Below are positions 1 through 12,730 of a stretch of DNA of 64,000 nucleotides, in pieces (within the stretch, counting starts at the first letter, position 1; every line of letters begins with the position of its first letter). Position numbers and translations under genes: made by a program. Location: NCBI GenBank assembly GCA_002787815.1, contig PCUY01000016.1, positions 50,001-114,000 of the forward strand. Reading direction: 5' to 3'. The notes under the pieces were generated by a model. The model was not told the DNA's origin. It saw nothing but the letters and a program-made list of their open reading frames with translations, and ran no database searches. Source of the DNA: Bacteroidetes bacterium CG12_big_fil_rev_8_21_14_0_65_60_17 (GTDB lineage Bacteria > Bacteroidota > Rhodothermia > Rhodothermales > UBA10348).

Positions 1-2750
<2,750 letters not shown>

Positions 2751-2870
2751 CGCTTTTTTACATGAAACGCCTCGTGCCAGAGGCGCTCTGGCGGCACGAT
2801 ACGCCTAGCATCAGCGCTGCGCTACGGAACAAACATTGCATCACGACGGATTCGTCCGTCGACATATTGA
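2751..2870 (+). other. 23S-5S internal transcribed spacer with two hairpins
   Basis: There is no tRNA in this spacer. It contains an 11-bp stem (arms about 2772-2782 and 2786-2799, loop GCG, with a 3-nt bulge in the right arm) and a second compact hairpin, GACGGA-TTCG-TCCGTC at 2845-2860, with a UUCG tetraloop. Stems like these in rRNA spacers are usually RNase processing sites; that role is inferred. Confidence 0.5.
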
Positions 2871-2984
<114 letters not shown>

Positions 2985-2996
2985 CTTTTAACTGAA

Positions 2997-3033
2997 AGGC
3001 GCCGCATTCCGTTATGGAATGCGGCGCCTTTTT
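2997..3033 (+). terminator. Rho-independent terminator of the rRNA operon
   Basis: There is a perfect 14-bp GC-rich stem (2997-3010 with 3016-3029), a five-base loop GTTAT and a run of five T (3029-3033), 12 nt after the 5S end. On the other strand the stem is followed by a shorter T-rich stretch, so it may also stop transcription of the lipoprotein gene that converges on it (3146-3631, minus). Confidence 0.9.
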
Positions 3034-3145
3034 CATGTCTGCCGGTACCACGCACGGAAGGGATACGCGAGACCTGTTCGGCGCGCGTCCAGGCAACGAT
3101 GCTCCGGTTGCGAGACCATGCCCGCCAGAGAAACAACGTTCCTGC

Positions 3146-3631
3146 TCAGCGGCGCTGGAAAACAAGCTCGGTCTCCGAATCCGACAGCGTCAGGCGGCCC
3201 TGTACAAGCGACCAGGTCAGGATGTCCGTTTCGCTGGCATCGACAAGTGTCATGGTCTGGCCATCAATGGACCAGGTTCCGGTACTCGAGTCCGTTTCAG
3301 TCTGGCTCTGGCCGTCTACCTGGGTACTGATGGTAAACGTGGAGGTGAACGTCGTCGAACTCAGCGTGAGTCGTCCGTTCATGATGAATGTGACCGAGAA
3401 CGTCTGGCCACCACCGAGATCCAACGTAACCGGATTCGGAACACCGGCGAAGAGCGTCCTGTCCGGCTGCGTCGTAATGTCGCCGGTCTTGTCCTTGAGC
3501 GAAACGAGGTCGTAACTGCCAACGAGTTGCGCTACCCCGGGCGAATCGTCGCTATCAGAGCCGCCGCTGTCGCAAGCTACGAGCGAGACGGACAGAACGA
3601 GAAGGAGGAGTGCAATGGAAGTTCTGATCAT
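3146..3631 (-). CDS. Predicted lipoprotein with lipocalin-like domain
   Basis: Taking the ATG at 3631 gives 161 residues starting with a short charged stretch (MIRTS), a hydrophobic segment and a lipobox LVAC at about residue 17-20, followed by an acidic Ser/Gly/Asp linker. This predicts an outer-membrane-anchored lipoprotein. The body is a run of short amphipathic strands with paired Thr/Ser (GSYDLVSLKD, GTWSIDGQTMTLVD), the pattern of lipocalin-like or META-like beta-barrel proteins common in Bacteroidota. The open frame extends upstream to 3697, but that would bury the signal peptide. The gene is transcribed divergently from purL and converges on the rRNA terminator. No specific ligand can be named. 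Confidence 0.75.
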   Translation of the reverse strand: MIRTSIALLLLVLSVSLVACDSGGSDSDDSPGVAQLVGSYDLVSLKDKTGDITTQPDRTLFAGVPNPVTLDLGGGQTFSVTFIMNGRLTLSSTTFTSTFTISTQVDGQSQTETDSSTGTWSIDGQTMTLVDASETDILTWSLVQGRLTLSDSETELVFQRR

Positions 3632-3677
3632 GGTAAGATGAGTTGATTCTTTACGCAAGCCGGAGCAACTCCGACCG

Positions 3678-3685
3678 TATATTGG
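3678..3685 (+). promoter_or_regulatory. Candidate -7 promoter element for purL
   Basis: TATATTGG fits the TAnnTTGG form of the Bacteroidota -7 box and ends 30 nt before the GTG start of purL. No convincing TTG -33 element was found at the expected spacing, so this rests on the -7 match and its position. Confidence 0.3.
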
Positions 3686-3715
3686 AAGTCCTTTCAATCA
3701 ACCAGGAACCAGGCA

Positions 3716-5974
3716 GTGAAGCACGAGCCACAAGTGACGCCCGAGCTGGCCCGCGAACACGGATTGACGGACGAAGAATACGACTGGATTCTTGAAAGGT
3801 TGGGTCGGACACCGTCCTTTGTCGAGCTGGGGATCTATTCCGTGATGTGGAGCGAGCACTGCTCGTACAAGAATTCAATCGCGGAGTTGAAAAAGTTGCC
3901 GCGGGACGGTGAAGCTTTGCTTGTGGGGGCTGGTGATGAAAACGCAGGCCTCGTGGACATAGGTGAAGGCCTGGCGGTTGCCTTCAAGATAGAGTCGCAC
4001 AATCACCCGTCTGCGGTTGAGCCTTATCAGGGAGCGGCTACCGGTGTTGGGGGCATACAGAGGGACATTTTCACCATGGGCGCGCGCCCCATCTGCTCGC
4101 TCAACTCATTGCGCTTTGGCTCTCTCGAGAGTCCCCGTGTGCGTTATCTGTTCGACGGGGTTGTGCGGGGTATTGGTGATTACGGCAATTCATTCGGCGT
4201 ACCGACGGTTGCAGGCGAGGTTTATTTCGATCCCTCCTACGAAGGCAATCCGCTGGTCAATGCCATGAGCGTGGGAATTGTCCGAGTGGGTGAGACTGCC
4301 TCGGCCATCGCGGAGGGGGAGGGCAACCGGGTGTACATCGTTGGTTCGGCCACGGGACGAGATGGTATTCATGGAGCAACGTTCGCATCGGAGGAGATAT
4401 CGGAAGCCAGTGAAGCAAAGCGCCCGAGTGTCCAGGTGGGTGATCCGTTTACGGAGAAGCTGCTACTCGAAGCCTCCCTCGAAGTAATCGCCAGCGGTGC
4501 GGTAGTGGGCATCCAGGACATGGGTGCGGCCGGTATTACGTGCTCGACGTGCGAAATGAGTGCCAAGGGGAATGCCGGAATGCGCATCCACGCCGACCGG
4601 GTGCCCATGCGGGAGGAAGGAATGACGCCGTATGAAGTCCTCCTCTCGGAGAGTCAGGAGCGCATGCTCATTGTATGCAAGCCCGGCCGGGAAAGCGACC
4701 TGGAGTCGATTTTTGAGAAGTGGGACCTGCACGCTGTTGACATTGGCGAAGTTACTTCGACCGGCAACGTTGAAGTGTTCTGGCACGGCGGACGCGTAGC
4801 GGAGGTACCGGCACATCACCTGGTACTTGGTGGAGGCGCACCGGTATACATCCGCGAAACGGTGCGACCTGCCTATCTTGATTCTACGCAGTCCTGGACC
4901 GATACCGATCTGGATGACTTGCCGGATACCGACGCCGCACAGATACTGCTGAGCATACTGGCTGCACCCAACATTGCATCCAAACGGTGGGTATACGAAC
5001 AGTATGACACCATGGTAAGGACGAACACCGTACAGGGTCCAGGCCGGTCCGATGCCGCCGTCGTGCGCATCAAAGGCACGAGGAGAGGTCTTGCAGTCAA
5101 GACGGATTGCAACAGCCGTTATGTATATCTGAATCCCAGGAAAGGCGCACAGATCGCCGTGGCCGAGGCTGCCCGAAATGTCGTCTGCTCGGGAGGGCGT
5201 CCGGTAGCTGTTACCAATTGCCTGAATTTCGGAAATCCATACAAACCGGAACAGTACTGGATATTCAGGGAAGCCGTTGCCGGTATGGGAGATGCGTGCC
5301 GTGCGCTGAATACGCCCGTCACCGGTGGAAATGTGTCGTTCTACAACGAGAACCCTGAAGGTGCAGTCTTTCCGACGCCGACCATCGGAATGCTGGGCAT
5401 TGTGGATGACGTGGAGGCGCACGCGACGTCTGCCGAGTTCAAAAGCGTGGGAGATGTAATCTGCCTGCTGCAACCCGCGGATCAGATGTCGCATGGCGTG
5501 GAAGCGAGTGAGTACCTGTCGCACATTCACGGCGTCGTGGCTGGCGACGTTCCGGCATTCGATCTGGACAGTGAACGCCGGGTCCAGGCGGCATGTATTG
5601 ACATGATCAGGACTGGCGGCGTCAGCAGTGCCCACGATGTCTCCGATGGGGGCCTCGCCGTGAATCTGGCAGAGTCGGTACTTCAGTCGGATGGGCCGGG
5701 AGCCGAGGTGGATGTCACCATGCTGGACTCGGGCCGACTCGATGGGTTGCTCTTTGGAGAAGCACAGTCACGGATTGTGATATCATGCAACGAGGCCAGT
5801 GAAGAGGAACTCCGGTCCATTGCCGGCGAGCACGGTGTGCAATTGTTGCGAATAGGAAACGTTGCAGGTGCCGATCTCGTTGTTAAGCGCCACGGAAAGG
5901 AAATAATCCGGCTTGGCCGACAGGCCATGGCCAGTGCCTACGAAAATACCATACCGCAGATGATGGGTGTGTAA
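3716..5974 (+). CDS. purL: Phosphoribosylformylglycinamidine synthase subunit PurL
   Basis: The 752-residue product is the ATP-dependent synthetase subunit that converts FGAR to FGAM with ammonia supplied by the PurQ-PurS partners (step 4 of purine synthesis, cytosolic). The length and N-terminus ([18 protein letters not shown], about residues 36-55) match the small PurL of PurLQS systems, not the ~1300-residue fused form. The ATP-site segment [20 protein letters not shown] begins at residue 93, and two tandem AIRS-type halves follow (the second with [12 protein letters not shown] and GGNVSFYNE). The start is GTG at 3716, preceded by AGGAACCAGG. purQ and purS are not in this window. A 390-residue open frame on the opposite strand is a shadow. 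Confidence 0.97.
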   Translation: MKHEPQVTPELAREHGLTDEEYDWILERLGRTPSFVELGIYSVMWSEHCSYKNSIAELKKLPRDGEALLVGAGDENAGLVDIGEGLAVAFKIESHNHPSAVEPYQGAATGVGGIQRDIFTMGARPICSLNSLRFGSLESPRVRYLFDGVVRGIGDYGNSFGVPTVAGEVYFDPSYEGNPLVNAMSVGIVRVGETASAIAEGEGNRVYIVGSATGRDGIHGATFASEEISEASEAKRPSVQVGDPFTEKLLLEASLEVIASGAVVGIQDMGAAGITCSTCEMSAKGNAGMRIHADRVPMREEGMTPYEVLLSESQERMLIVCKPGRESDLESIFEKWDLHAVDIGEVTSTGNVEVFWHGGRVAEVPAHHLVLGGGAPVYIRETVRPAYLDSTQSWTDTDLDDLPDTDAAQILLSILAAPNIASKRWVYEQYDTMVRTNTVQGPGRSDAAVVRIKGTRRGLAVKTDCNSRYVYLNPRKGAQIAVAEAARNVVCSGGRPVAVTNCLNFGNPYKPEQYWIFREAVAGMGDACRALNTPVTGGNVSFYNENPEGAVFPTPTIGMLGIVDDVEAHATSAEFKSVGDVICLLQPADQMSHGVEASEYLSHIHGVVAGDVPAFDLDSERRVQAACIDMIRTGGVSSAHDVSDGGLAVNLAESVLQSDGPGAEVDVTMLDSGRLDGLLFGEAQSRIVISCNEASEEELRSIAGEHGVQLLRIGNVAGADLVVKRHGKEIIRLGRQAMASAYENTIPQMMGV

Positions 5975-6044
5975 CGCACGCCCTGCCTGGCGTACTCAAG
6001 CGCCAGAACCTACTACTTGTTGAAACAACTATCAGGAAACCGTA

Positions 6045-6389
6045 ATGGCAGACAACGCCAAGTACATCACACTCACAGATGCCAACTTCAAAAGCGAGGT
6101 ATTGGACTCTGACGTACCTGTTCTCGTAGACTTCTGGGCCGCCTGGTGTGGTCCATGCCGTATCATTGCACCTGTCATCGAGGAGATGGCGGCGGAATTC
6201 GGTGATCGGGCCAAGGTGGCCAAAATGGATGTGGACCACAACCCGCAGACACCCATGTCATACGGTATCCGCTCCATCCCCACGTTGCTGTTCTTCAAGG
6301 ATGGGCAGGTCGTTGATCAACTTGTAGGCACGGCTCCCAAGAAGGTGCTCTCCGAGCGCCTGGAGAATCTTGCCAATCAACCGGCCTGA
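6045..6389 (+). CDS. trxA: Thioredoxin
   Basis: The 114-residue protein has a single thioredoxin fold with the active site WCGPC (Cys35 and Cys38) and the cis-proline motif SIPTLLFF. It reduces protein disulfides in the cytosol and is itself reduced by TrxB, encoded directly downstream with only a few bases between the two frames. The ATG at 6045 is preceded by AGGAAACC, a weak Shine-Dalgarno-like sequence. The length is close to the usual 105-110 residues and no signal peptide is present. Confidence 0.96.
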   Translation: MADNAKYITLTDANFKSEVLDSDVPVLVDFWAAWCGPCRIIAPVIEEMAAEFGDRAKVAKMDVDHNPQTPMSYGIRSIPTLLFFKDGQVVDQLVGTAPKKVLSERLENLANQPA

Positions 6390-6393
6390 ATTC

Positions 6394-7344
6394 ATGGAAG
6401 CCGTTGACTTTTCCGGTGCCGAGCACCACAAGGTGGTAATTGTCGGTACCGGTCCTGCGGGACTGACGGCCGCGCTCTATGCCGCACGGGCCAACCTGGC
6501 ACCCGTGGTATTCCAGGGCCCCGAGCCAGGTGGACAGCTCATCACGACTACGGACGTGGAGAACTACCCTGGCTTTCCCGACGGCATCATGGGGCCGGAG
6601 ATGATGGACAAATTCGAGAAGCAGGCGGCCCGTTTCGGTGCCGACCTGCGCTATGGATCGGTTACGTCCGTGGATTTCACCGAGAGACCGTTTCGCCTGG
6701 TCATCGATGAGGAGATGCCCGTGCTTGCTGACGTGGTTATCATCTCAACGGGAGCATCAGCAAAATACCTGGGCCTTGATAATGAGCGCCGGTTGTTGGG
6801 GCATGGCGTCTCCGCATGTGCTACATGTGACGGTGCGTTCTTCCGCGACCAGGAAGTGGCCATTGTCGGCGGCGGCGATACGGCCATGGAAGAGGCGCTG
6901 TTTCTGACGCGTTTCGCTTCCCGGGTATACTTGATCCATCGACGGGACGCGTTTCGTGCCTCGCAGATCATGCAGGACCGCGTACTGGGTCACGACAAGG
7001 TTGAGGTGATCTGGAATACGGTCGTGAAGGACGTACTGGGTGACAAGGATGTGGACGGGCTGATCATTGAAAATGTGGAAACAGGCGACGTTCGCACCCT
7101 TCCCGTCCAGGGCTTCTTCGTAGCCATTGGTCATAAACCGAATACGGATGTCTTCGGTGATCAGCTGAAGAAAAATGAAACGGGCTATATCATTACGAAA
7201 CCAGATTCCACATACACCAGTGTGGAGGGTGTATTCGCCTGTGGTGACGCCCAGGATCACGTGTACCGGCAGGCTGTGACGGCCGCCGGCACGGGATGCA
7301 TGGCGGCGATCGATGCTGAGCGGTGGCTCGTCGAACAGGATTGA
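6394..7344 (+). CDS. trxB: Thioredoxin-disulfide reductase
   Basis: This 316-residue flavoprotein transfers electrons from NADPH through FAD to thioredoxin. The N-terminal FAD site is VVIVGTGPAGLTAALYAARA, the redox pair is CATC (Cys142 and Cys145), the NADPH site follows as AIVGGGDTAMEEA, and the C-terminal FAD motif is VFACGDAQD. I chose ATG at 6394, 4 nt after the trxA stop; the frame could also open at a TTG at 6370, inside trxA. The tight spacing implies a trxA-trxB operon. Confidence 0.96.
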   Translation: MEAVDFSGAEHHKVVIVGTGPAGLTAALYAARANLAPVVFQGPEPGGQLITTTDVENYPGFPDGIMGPEMMDKFEKQAARFGADLRYGSVTSVDFTERPFRLVIDEEMPVLADVVIISTGASAKYLGLDNERRLLGHGVSACATCDGAFFRDQEVAIVGGGDTAMEEALFLTRFASRVYLIHRRDAFRASQIMQDRVLGHDKVEVIWNTVVKDVLGDKDVDGLIIENVETGDVRTLPVQGFFVAIGHKPNTDVFGDQLKKNETGYIITKPDSTYTSVEGVFACGDAQDHVYRQAVTAAGTGCMAAIDAERWLVEQD

Positions 7345-7346
7345 TC

Positions 7347-8285
7347 TCAGCGTCGAAACAGGTTTTTCAGAATGAACCACACGTTTTCCTTGCGCTCCCT
7401 GAGTCGGCGTGAAAAGTACGGCAGCCACGCTGTACCAAAAGGAACGTAGACCCGCATTCCATGCCCTTCCTGTCGGATCTGGAGCTGGGTCTCCGGACGA
7501 ATGCCATACAGCATCTGGAATTCGAAGCTGTCCGGCGTAATGCCACGCGAACCGGCAACGGACTTCGTGGCGTCCAGGAGCTGGTCATCATGCGTTGCGA
7601 TGGCCGGAAAATGACCCCGGGTGAGCAGTAATTCCATGTATTCCAGGTACCGCTCCCGGATCTCGGGCATGTGCTGGAAGGCAACAGCAGCCGGTTCTTT
7701 GTAGGCACCTTTGCACAGGCGGACGCGGGCGCCGAGTGTACACATTCTCTCGACGTCTTCCCGCGTCCGCTTCAGGTAGGCCTGCAACACCACACCCACA
7801 TGTTGGTCGTATTCAGCGTGGACCTTTTCGAAAATGGCCAGCGTGGCCTCCGTTGCATCGGACCCTTCCATATCGATGCGGACAAACGTGTCGGTGGAAC
7901 GTGCCGTATCCAGCAATTCCCGCATGTTGTCCAGGCACAGGGATGGGTCAATATTCAGGCCCAACATGGAGAGCTTGATCGAGATGTTGCGGTCAATCGG
8001 AGCGTTCGTTTCATGAAGGGCCCGAACCAGATCGAGGTACGATGCCTTGGCCTGGTCAACTACGGACCGTTCCCTGACATATTCTCCCAACAGGTCGAGT
8101 GTTGTAGCCAGTCCCTGGCGTTTCAGATCGGCCGCGATGGGAAGCGTGCCCTCCACGTCTTGGGCAGCGACAAAGCGTTTGGCAATGAAAAATGGTAACT
8201 GCATGCTCTGGAGTTGAAGGGCCGGATCACCAGCCTTTTGGACCACGCGATAACAGGCCCTGCAACAGCGTGGTTCCGGCCGCAA
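7347..8285 (-). CDS. Proline dehydrogenase (monofunctional PRODH)
   Basis: The product is a TIM-barrel flavoenzyme oxidising L-proline to pyrroline-5-carboxylate and feeding electrons to the quinone pool. Family hallmarks are seen in order: TLDLLGEYV (about residues 61-69), the SIKLSMLGL strand, VRIDMEGSD, VVLQAYLKRT, RVRLCKGAYKE, ATHD and FEFQMLYGIRPE. At 285-312 residues it is the short monofunctional form, without the P5C dehydrogenase half of PutA. The start is uncertain: TTG 8285, GTG 8246 or ATG 8204. The longest form restores an N-terminal helix usual in Thermus-type PRODH and begins 9 nt after the upstream gene on the same strand, suggesting co-transcription. Confidence 0.92.
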   Translation of the reverse strand: MRPEPRCCRACYRVVQKAGDPALQLQSMQLPFFIAKRFVAAQDVEGTLPIAADLKRQGLATTLDLLGEYVRERSVVDQAKASYLDLVRALHETNAPIDRNISIKLSMLGLNIDPSLCLDNMRELLDTARSTDTFVRIDMEGSDATEATLAIFEKVHAEYDQHVGVVLQAYLKRTREDVERMCTLGARVRLCKGAYKEPAAVAFQHMPEIRERYLEYMELLLTRGHFPAIATHDDQLLDATKSVAGSRGITPDSFEFQMLYGIRPETQLQIRQEGHGMRVYVPFGTAWLPYFSRRLRERKENVWFILKNLFRR

Positions 8286-8294
8286 GCCGCTGCG

Positions 8295-9467
8295 TCAATA
8301 ATTCAGTATTCGAGTGAGGTCTCCGATGAGGTCATCCACATGTTCAAGTCCCATGGAAAGCCGCACAAGGTCTTCAGGCGTGCGGGAGGCTTCACCTTCC
8401 GCAGAGCGGCGGTGCTCGATCAGGCTCTCGGTGCCACCGAGACTGGTAGCCTGGAGAAACACCTGCGCGCGTGCCGTAATTTGGAGTGTTCTCTCGGCGG
8501 AGAGGCCGGTCTGGAATGAACACATCGCGCCGAAGCCGCGCATCTGACGCACCGCCACGGCATGGCCGGGATGACTGCCCAGCCCCGGAAAGTGGACGTG
8601 TGTAACACGAGGATGTTGGTCCAGGAAGCGGGCAACTGTCAGGGCCGATTCCTGCTGGATGCGAAGCCGGGCAGACAAAGTCCGCAGACCGCGCAGTGTC
8701 AACCAGCAGGAAAACGGATCCAGTACCGCACCCCCGGTTTCTTGGGTCCGGCGCACGCGGTCATGGAGGTCATCTTCCCGGGCGAAGAGCAGGGCCCCTC
8801 CCAGTACGTCTGAGTGCCCGGCCATGTACTTCGTGAGGGAGTGCACAACGATATCAGCTCCAAGTGTGAGGGGCTGTTGAATGAGTGGTGTCGTCCACGT
8901 GCCATCCACAACCAGACGGGCATGCGGGCCGTGCCTGCGACAGGCATCGGCGAGCAGCGAGATGTCCGATATCTGCAAAAGGGGATTCGATGGCGTTTCG
9001 ATCCATACAAGCTGCGCGGCCGCGAGGGCCTCAAGGTCTTCAGAATTCAGGCCGACGTGTGCATCGAACAGATGCAGCCGAATGAGGTCACGCACGGCCA
9101 TGTCGGTGGCCAGTACACGAACGCCGAAGTAGACGTCCCGGGCCAGCATGACCGTGGCACCGGCATCCAAGCTGTTGAGAAGAGCGGCAGCGGCGGCCAT
9201 ACCCGAAGAGAAGGCAAGCGCCCGGCTGGCCGATTCAATTTCCGCAAGTACGTATTCGAGACGCGCCCGCGTCGGGTTGCTGGTACGCGCATATTTGTGC
9301 CCGGAAGGCCAGTTGCCTTCAGCGTCGCGTCGGAAAGTGGTGGCCAGATGGATGGGCGGCGTCGCGTCTTCCTGATCGTGGTCCGGATCACATCCGGCGT
9401 GGGCCAGTATGGAGTCGATGTGCATGAAGAAAGGTAGCAGGCACGGCAGGTCCGTGCAATCATTCAT
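8295..9467 (-). CDS. Cystathionine gamma-synthase/lyase family PLP enzyme
   Basis: This is a Cys/Met-metabolism PLP-dependent enzyme (fold type I) of about 390 residues. Visible family elements are the HAGCDPD N-terminus, the substrate/PLP loop HKYARTSNPTR, SSGMAAAAALL for phosphate binding, ETPSNP, and the Schiff-base lysine in HSLTKYMAGHSDVLGG. The C-terminal block SLGGTESLIEHR is typical. The reaction could be cystathionine gamma-synthase, gamma-lyase or O-acetylhomoserine sulfhydrylation; sequence alone does not separate these. The start at ATG 9467 has GGTGG upstream; ATG 9425 (MHIDSILAHAG, the usual family N-terminus) and GTG 9500 are alternatives. It is divergent from the DUF721 gene and probably co-transcribed with the proline dehydrogenase. 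Confidence 0.92.
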   Translation of the reverse strand: MNDCTDLPCLLPFFMHIDSILAHAGCDPDHDQEDATPPIHLATTFRRDAEGNWPSGHKYARTSNPTRARLEYVLAEIESASRALAFSSGMAAAAALLNSLDAGATVMLARDVYFGVRVLATDMAVRDLIRLHLFDAHVGLNSEDLEALAAAQLVWIETPSNPLLQISDISLLADACRRHGPHARLVVDGTWTTPLIQQPLTLGADIVVHSLTKYMAGHSDVLGGALLFAREDDLHDRVRRTQETGGAVLDPFSCWLTLRGLRTLSARLRIQQESALTVARFLDQHPRVTHVHFPGLGSHPGHAVAVRQMRGFGAMCSFQTGLSAERTLQITARAQVFLQATSLGGTESLIEHRRSAEGEASRTPEDLVRLSMGLEHVDDLIGDLTRILNY

Positions 9468-9505
9468 TTTCGTGCCACCACTCATTCCAACTCGCTTCAC
9501 GTCAC

Positions 9506-9796
9506 ATGCGACACTCGAGGCCGCAGAAGCTGGGGGACATCCTCCGACAGGTCAGCGCTGAGATAGGGCTGGACTCGCACCTGGAGAAAGGGAGGGTCAT
9601 TGCCACGTGGGAGGACTTGATGAGTCCGCCCATGCGCACCCAAGTGGTTTCCACAAGACTCGAGAAGGACAGACTCTTTGTCCAGGTGTCGTCTGCGGCT
9701 TGGCGGCACGAGTTACACGCGCAGCGAAAAGAATGGTGCGAGCGCCTGAACAACGAGTTGGGACGCCGCGCCGTGCGTGAGATCGTTTTCCGGTGA
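9506..9796 (+). CDS. DUF721 (DciA-like) family protein
   Basis: The 96-residue protein begins with the KLGDILRQVSAEIGLDSHLEKGRVIATWEDLM pattern family, here seen as KLGDILRQV, then VIATWEDLM and a basic helix KEWCERLNNELG. This is the compact DUF721 fold seen throughout Bacteroidota. DUF721 members in other phyla (DciA) help load the DnaB helicase at the origin; whether this short version does so is inference. It is transcribed divergently from the PLP enzyme gene and converges on fabF. Confidence 0.8.
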   Translation: MRHSRPQKLGDILRQVSAEIGLDSHLEKGRVIATWEDLMSPPMRTQVVSTRLEKDRLFVQVSSAAWRHELHAQRKEWCERLNNELGRRAVREIVFR

Positions 9797-9880
9797 ATGC
9801 GGATGAGAGGAGGTGGCTCAGACCGGACAGTGTCCCAGTGGGCTGTTGAGCCGGTCGGGGTCCAGAATCATTTCCGGGTC

Positions 9881-11140
9881 CTATTCCTCGTAAGCGCCGA
9901 ATACCACACTCGTGTTGTGGCCTCCAAATCCGAATGCGTTGCTCATGGCCACCTTTACCTCACGATCGGCTGGCGCATTGAACGTGTAGTTCAGGTCACA
10001 CTGCTCGTCCGGGTGTTCGAAGTTGATGGTGGGGGGTACACGCTGGTGTACAATGGCCAGGATGGATGCAATGGCCTCGACGGCACCCGCAGCTCCCAGG
10101 AGGTGCCCCGTCATGCTTTTCGTGGATGACACATTCATGGCCTTCGCGTGGTCACCGAACACCCGCTTGATGGCATTGGTCTCAGCAATATCACCCAGCG
10201 GTGTAGAAGTGCCATGCATGTTGAGGTAGTCGACATCTTCCGGTCGCAGGCCGGCATCTCCGAGGGACGCTTTCATGGCATTTCGCGCGCCCAGACCGTC
10301 CGGATCGGGGGCTGTGATATGGTGGGCATCTCCACTCATGCCAATGCCGAGGATTTCAGCATAGATACGTGCTCCCCGGGCTTTGGCGTGTTCAAGCTCT
10401 TCCACGTAGAGTGCACCGGCCCCTTCGCCGAGCACGAATCCGTCACGCGTCTTGTCAAACGGTCGGGAGGCCGTTGCGGGCTCGTCATTGCGCGTGGACA
10501 GAGCCTTCAGGGCATTGAAGCCACCAATACCAAGCTCGGTCACACTGGCCTCGGAGCCACCGGTCACGGCCGCCTCCATATGTCCGAGTTTGATGAGCAT
10601 GAAGGCGTCGCCGATGTTGTTGTTACCCGTCGCACACGCAGATACAACAGAGTAATTCGGACCTCTGAGGCCGTAACGGATCGAGATCTGGCCAGCGGCA
10701 ATATCCGGAATCAGCATGGGAATGAAAAACGGGGATATACGCCTCGGACCATGCCCGACAAGGTTCTCCGTCTGCTTGTGGAATTCCTGCATACCACCTA
10801 TCCCGCTGCCGTAGACGACACCGATCCGCTCCTGCTCTTCGGTCGAGAGCCCCTCCGGGTCGATACCCGCATCGCGCAGTGCCTGCTCTGCCACGACGAC
10901 GGCGTACTGGCAGAACGGATCCATGCGCCGGGCCTCCTTGCGGTCCAGGTAGTCGTGGACATCGAACCCCTTGAGCTCGCACGCGAACTTGGTGGCGTAC
11001 GGTTCCACATCGAAATAGGTAATGGGAGCCGCGCCGCTCTCGCCACGCATCATCCCCTCCCATAACGAATCGGGGGTCAGGCCGATGGGCGTCAGTGCGC
11101 CCATCCCAGTAACAACTACTCTGCGTCCAGTGCTCTTCAT
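9881..11140 (-). CDS. fabF: 3-oxoacyl-[acyl-carrier-protein] synthase II
   Basis: The 419-residue condensing enzyme elongates acyl-ACP with malonyl-ACP in fatty-acid synthesis. The catalytic cysteine is Cys168 in VVSACATGNN; the two histidines lie in NMHGTSTPLGD and TGHLLGAAGAVEA. The N-terminus RRVVVTGMGALTPIG and the C-terminal NAFGFGGHNTSVVF are standard FabF. It lies 10 nt downstream of acpP on the same strand, the usual acpP-fabF pair. Confidence 0.97.
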   Translation of the reverse strand: MKSTGRRVVVTGMGALTPIGLTPDSLWEGMMRGESGAAPITYFDVEPYATKFACELKGFDVHDYLDRKEARRMDPFCQYAVVVAEQALRDAGIDPEGLSTEEQERIGVVYGSGIGGMQEFHKQTENLVGHGPRRISPFFIPMLIPDIAAGQISIRYGLRGPNYSVVSACATGNNNIGDAFMLIKLGHMEAAVTGGSEASVTELGIGGFNALKALSTRNDEPATASRPFDKTRDGFVLGEGAGALYVEELEHAKARGARIYAEILGIGMSGDAHHITAPDPDGLGARNAMKASLGDAGLRPEDVDYLNMHGTSTPLGDIAETNAIKRVFGDHAKAMNVSSTKSMTGHLLGAAGAVEAIASILAIVHQRVPPTINFEHPDEQCDLNYTFNAPADREVKVAMSNAFGFGGHNTSVVFGAYEE

Positions 11141-11150
11141 TCGATGCAGA

Positions 11151-11387
11151 TCAACCTGCGTTTTCAGAGAGATATTTCACGGCATCGCCAACTGTGGCAA
11201 TCTGCTCGGCATCCTCGTCGGGGATGGTGAGGTCGAACTCTTTCTCGAACTCCATGATGAGCTCCACCGTGTCGAGGGAGTCGGCACCCAGGTCGTTCGT
11301 AAACGATGCGTCGTCAGAAATGTCGCTTTCGTCTACACCGAGTTTCTCGACGATGATGGATTTTACCTTGGCTGCGAGATCGGACAT
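11151..11387 (-). CDS. acpP: Acyl carrier protein
   Basis: The 78-residue acidic helical protein carries the 4'-phosphopantetheine attachment motif [10 protein letters not shown], with Ser37 as the modified residue. It carries acyl intermediates for FabF, encoded immediately downstream. Length and composition (strongly acidic) are typical. A candidate promoter lies about 37 nt upstream. Confidence 0.98.
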   Translation of the reverse strand: MSDLAAKVKSIIVEKLGVDESDISDDASFTNDLGADSLDTVELIMEFEKEFDLTIPDEDAEQIATVGDAVKYLSENAG

Positions 11388-11423
11388 AATGGTTCCTATG
11401 GGGAATATTGATAAGGTGAAACG

Positions 11424-11454
11424 CCAAATTACGTCGATTTGCAGGCTGAATCAA
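11424..11454 (-). promoter_or_regulatory. Candidate Bacteroidota-type promoter of acpP-fabF
   Basis: Read on the minus strand there is a TTG (11454-11452), a 20-nt spacer and TAATTTGG (11431-11424). This fits the TTG / TAnnTTTG architecture of Bacteroidota primary-sigma promoters with one mismatch in the -7 box. It predicts a leader of roughly 30 nt before the acpP ATG. Confidence 0.4.
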
Positions 11455-11569
11455 ATTCTGCACGGATGTTTGACGGAACCGGGACTCTGAGCCGGGAGAA
11501 AACATTCGATAATCACGTTCGTTCCTCTGTGCTGACCTGACCATTTCCATTACTTGATCTACTGAGCAT

Positions 11570-12730
11570 ATGGCCCATCTATTTACGTCCGAGTCTGTCT
11601 CTGAGGGACATCCAGACAAGGTATCAGACCAGATATCTGATGCCATTCTGGACGCCATGTTGGCCGAAGACCCACACAGCCGTGTTGCTGTAGAAACATT
11701 GGTAACGACCGGCCTCGTGGTACTATCCGGTGAAGTCAGGACGGAATCCTATATCGACGTACAGGAGGTGGCCCGGCAGGTGATCCGGGAAATTGGTTAC
11801 ACGGACCCCAAACTGCGTTTTGACGCCGACTCGTGCGGTGTTCTCAGCGCCATCCATGACCAGAGTGCGGATATTGCACAGGGTGTGGACAGGGCAGGAG
11901 GCAGCCTGGGTGCGGGTGACCAGGGCATGATGTTCGGGTATGCGTGCCAGGAAACGCCAGAACGCATGCCCATGGCATTGTCCTATTCACATGCGCTGGT
12001 ACGGGAACTGGCACGGCTTCGGAAGGAGGGTGTCCTGATGCCGTATCTCCGTCCGGATTCGAAGAGCCAGGTCACTGTTGAATACGAGCCTGATGGGAAA
12101 ACCGTACGTCGTATCCACACGATTGTGCTGTCGACCCAGCATGGACCGGACGTATCGTTGGCACAGATCAAGGAGGATGTGAGGCGGCACGTGCTGCCTC
12201 GTGTTGTACCGTCCGATCTGCTCGATGATGACCTGATTCTGCACGTGAATCCGACTGGAAAGTTTGAAATTGGTGGGCCACACGGAGATACAGGTTTGAC
12301 CGGGCGCAAGATCATAGTGGATACCTACGGCGGAAAGGGGGCCCATGGGGGCGGCGCGTTTTCGGGAAAGGATCCGTCCAAGGTGGATCGCTCGGCGGCG
12401 TACGCCGCGCGTCATGTGGCCCGGAACCTGGTAGCCGCCGACGTCTGTGAGGAGGTGCTCGTCCAGGTGGCCTACGCCATTGGCGTCAGTGAGCCGGTGT
12501 CGATTTTCGTGAATTCCTATGACACGGCCCGGGTGCCTGACCAGGTGCTGGTTGATGTCGTTCGGGAGGTATTCGACCTGCGTCCCCAGGGCATCATTGA
12601 GCGGCTGGACCTGCTGGTCCCCAGATATCAACAGACCGCCGCCTACGGGCATTTTGGTCGCTCTGAATTCCCGTGGGAAGCGGAAAACATGGTAGAGTCA
12701 ATCCAACAGGCAGCATCGCGGATGGCATAG
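11570..12730 (+). CDS. metK: S-adenosylmethionine synthetase
   Basis: The 386-residue enzyme makes S-adenosylmethionine from methionine and ATP. Signatures in order are [20 protein letters not shown] at the N-terminus, [12 protein letters not shown] (substrate loop) and [20 protein letters not shown] (phosphate binding). The length matches the bacterial family. No SAM riboswitch could be recognised in the 182-nt region shared with divergent acpP. The stop codon TAG overlaps the possible GTG start of the following peptidase gene by one base. Confidence 0.98.
   Translation: MAHLFTSESVSEGHPDKVSDQISDAILDAMLAEDPHSRVAVETLVTTGLVVLSGEVRTESYIDVQEVARQVIREIGYTDPKLRFDADSCGVLSAIHDQSADIAQGVDRAGGSLGAGDQGMMFGYACQETPERMPMALSYSHALVRELARLRKEGVLMPYLRPDSKSQVTVEYEPDGKTVRRIHTIVLSTQHGPDVSLAQIKEDVRRHVLPRVVPSDLLDDDLILHVNPTGKFEIGGPHGDTGLTGRKIIVDTYGGKGAHGGGAFSGKDPSKVDRSAAYAARHVARNLVAADVCEEVLVQVAYAIGVSEPVSIFVNSYDTARVPDQVLVDVVREVFDLRPQGIIERLDLLVPRYQQTAAYGHFGRSEFPWEAENMVESIQQAASRMA

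Noticed and set aside
2751..2870. Possible tRNA between 23S and 5S
   Set aside because: No T-loop GTTCRAxxC or acceptor stem; the spacer only forms simple hairpins.
4463..5635. 390-residue minus-strand open frame
   Set aside because: It is the exact shadow of purL; no motif or start context supports it.
11388..11569. Possible SAM riboswitch ahead of metK
   Set aside because: No P1-P4 helix set or conserved SAM-aptamer core could be drawn in the 182-nt divergent region.
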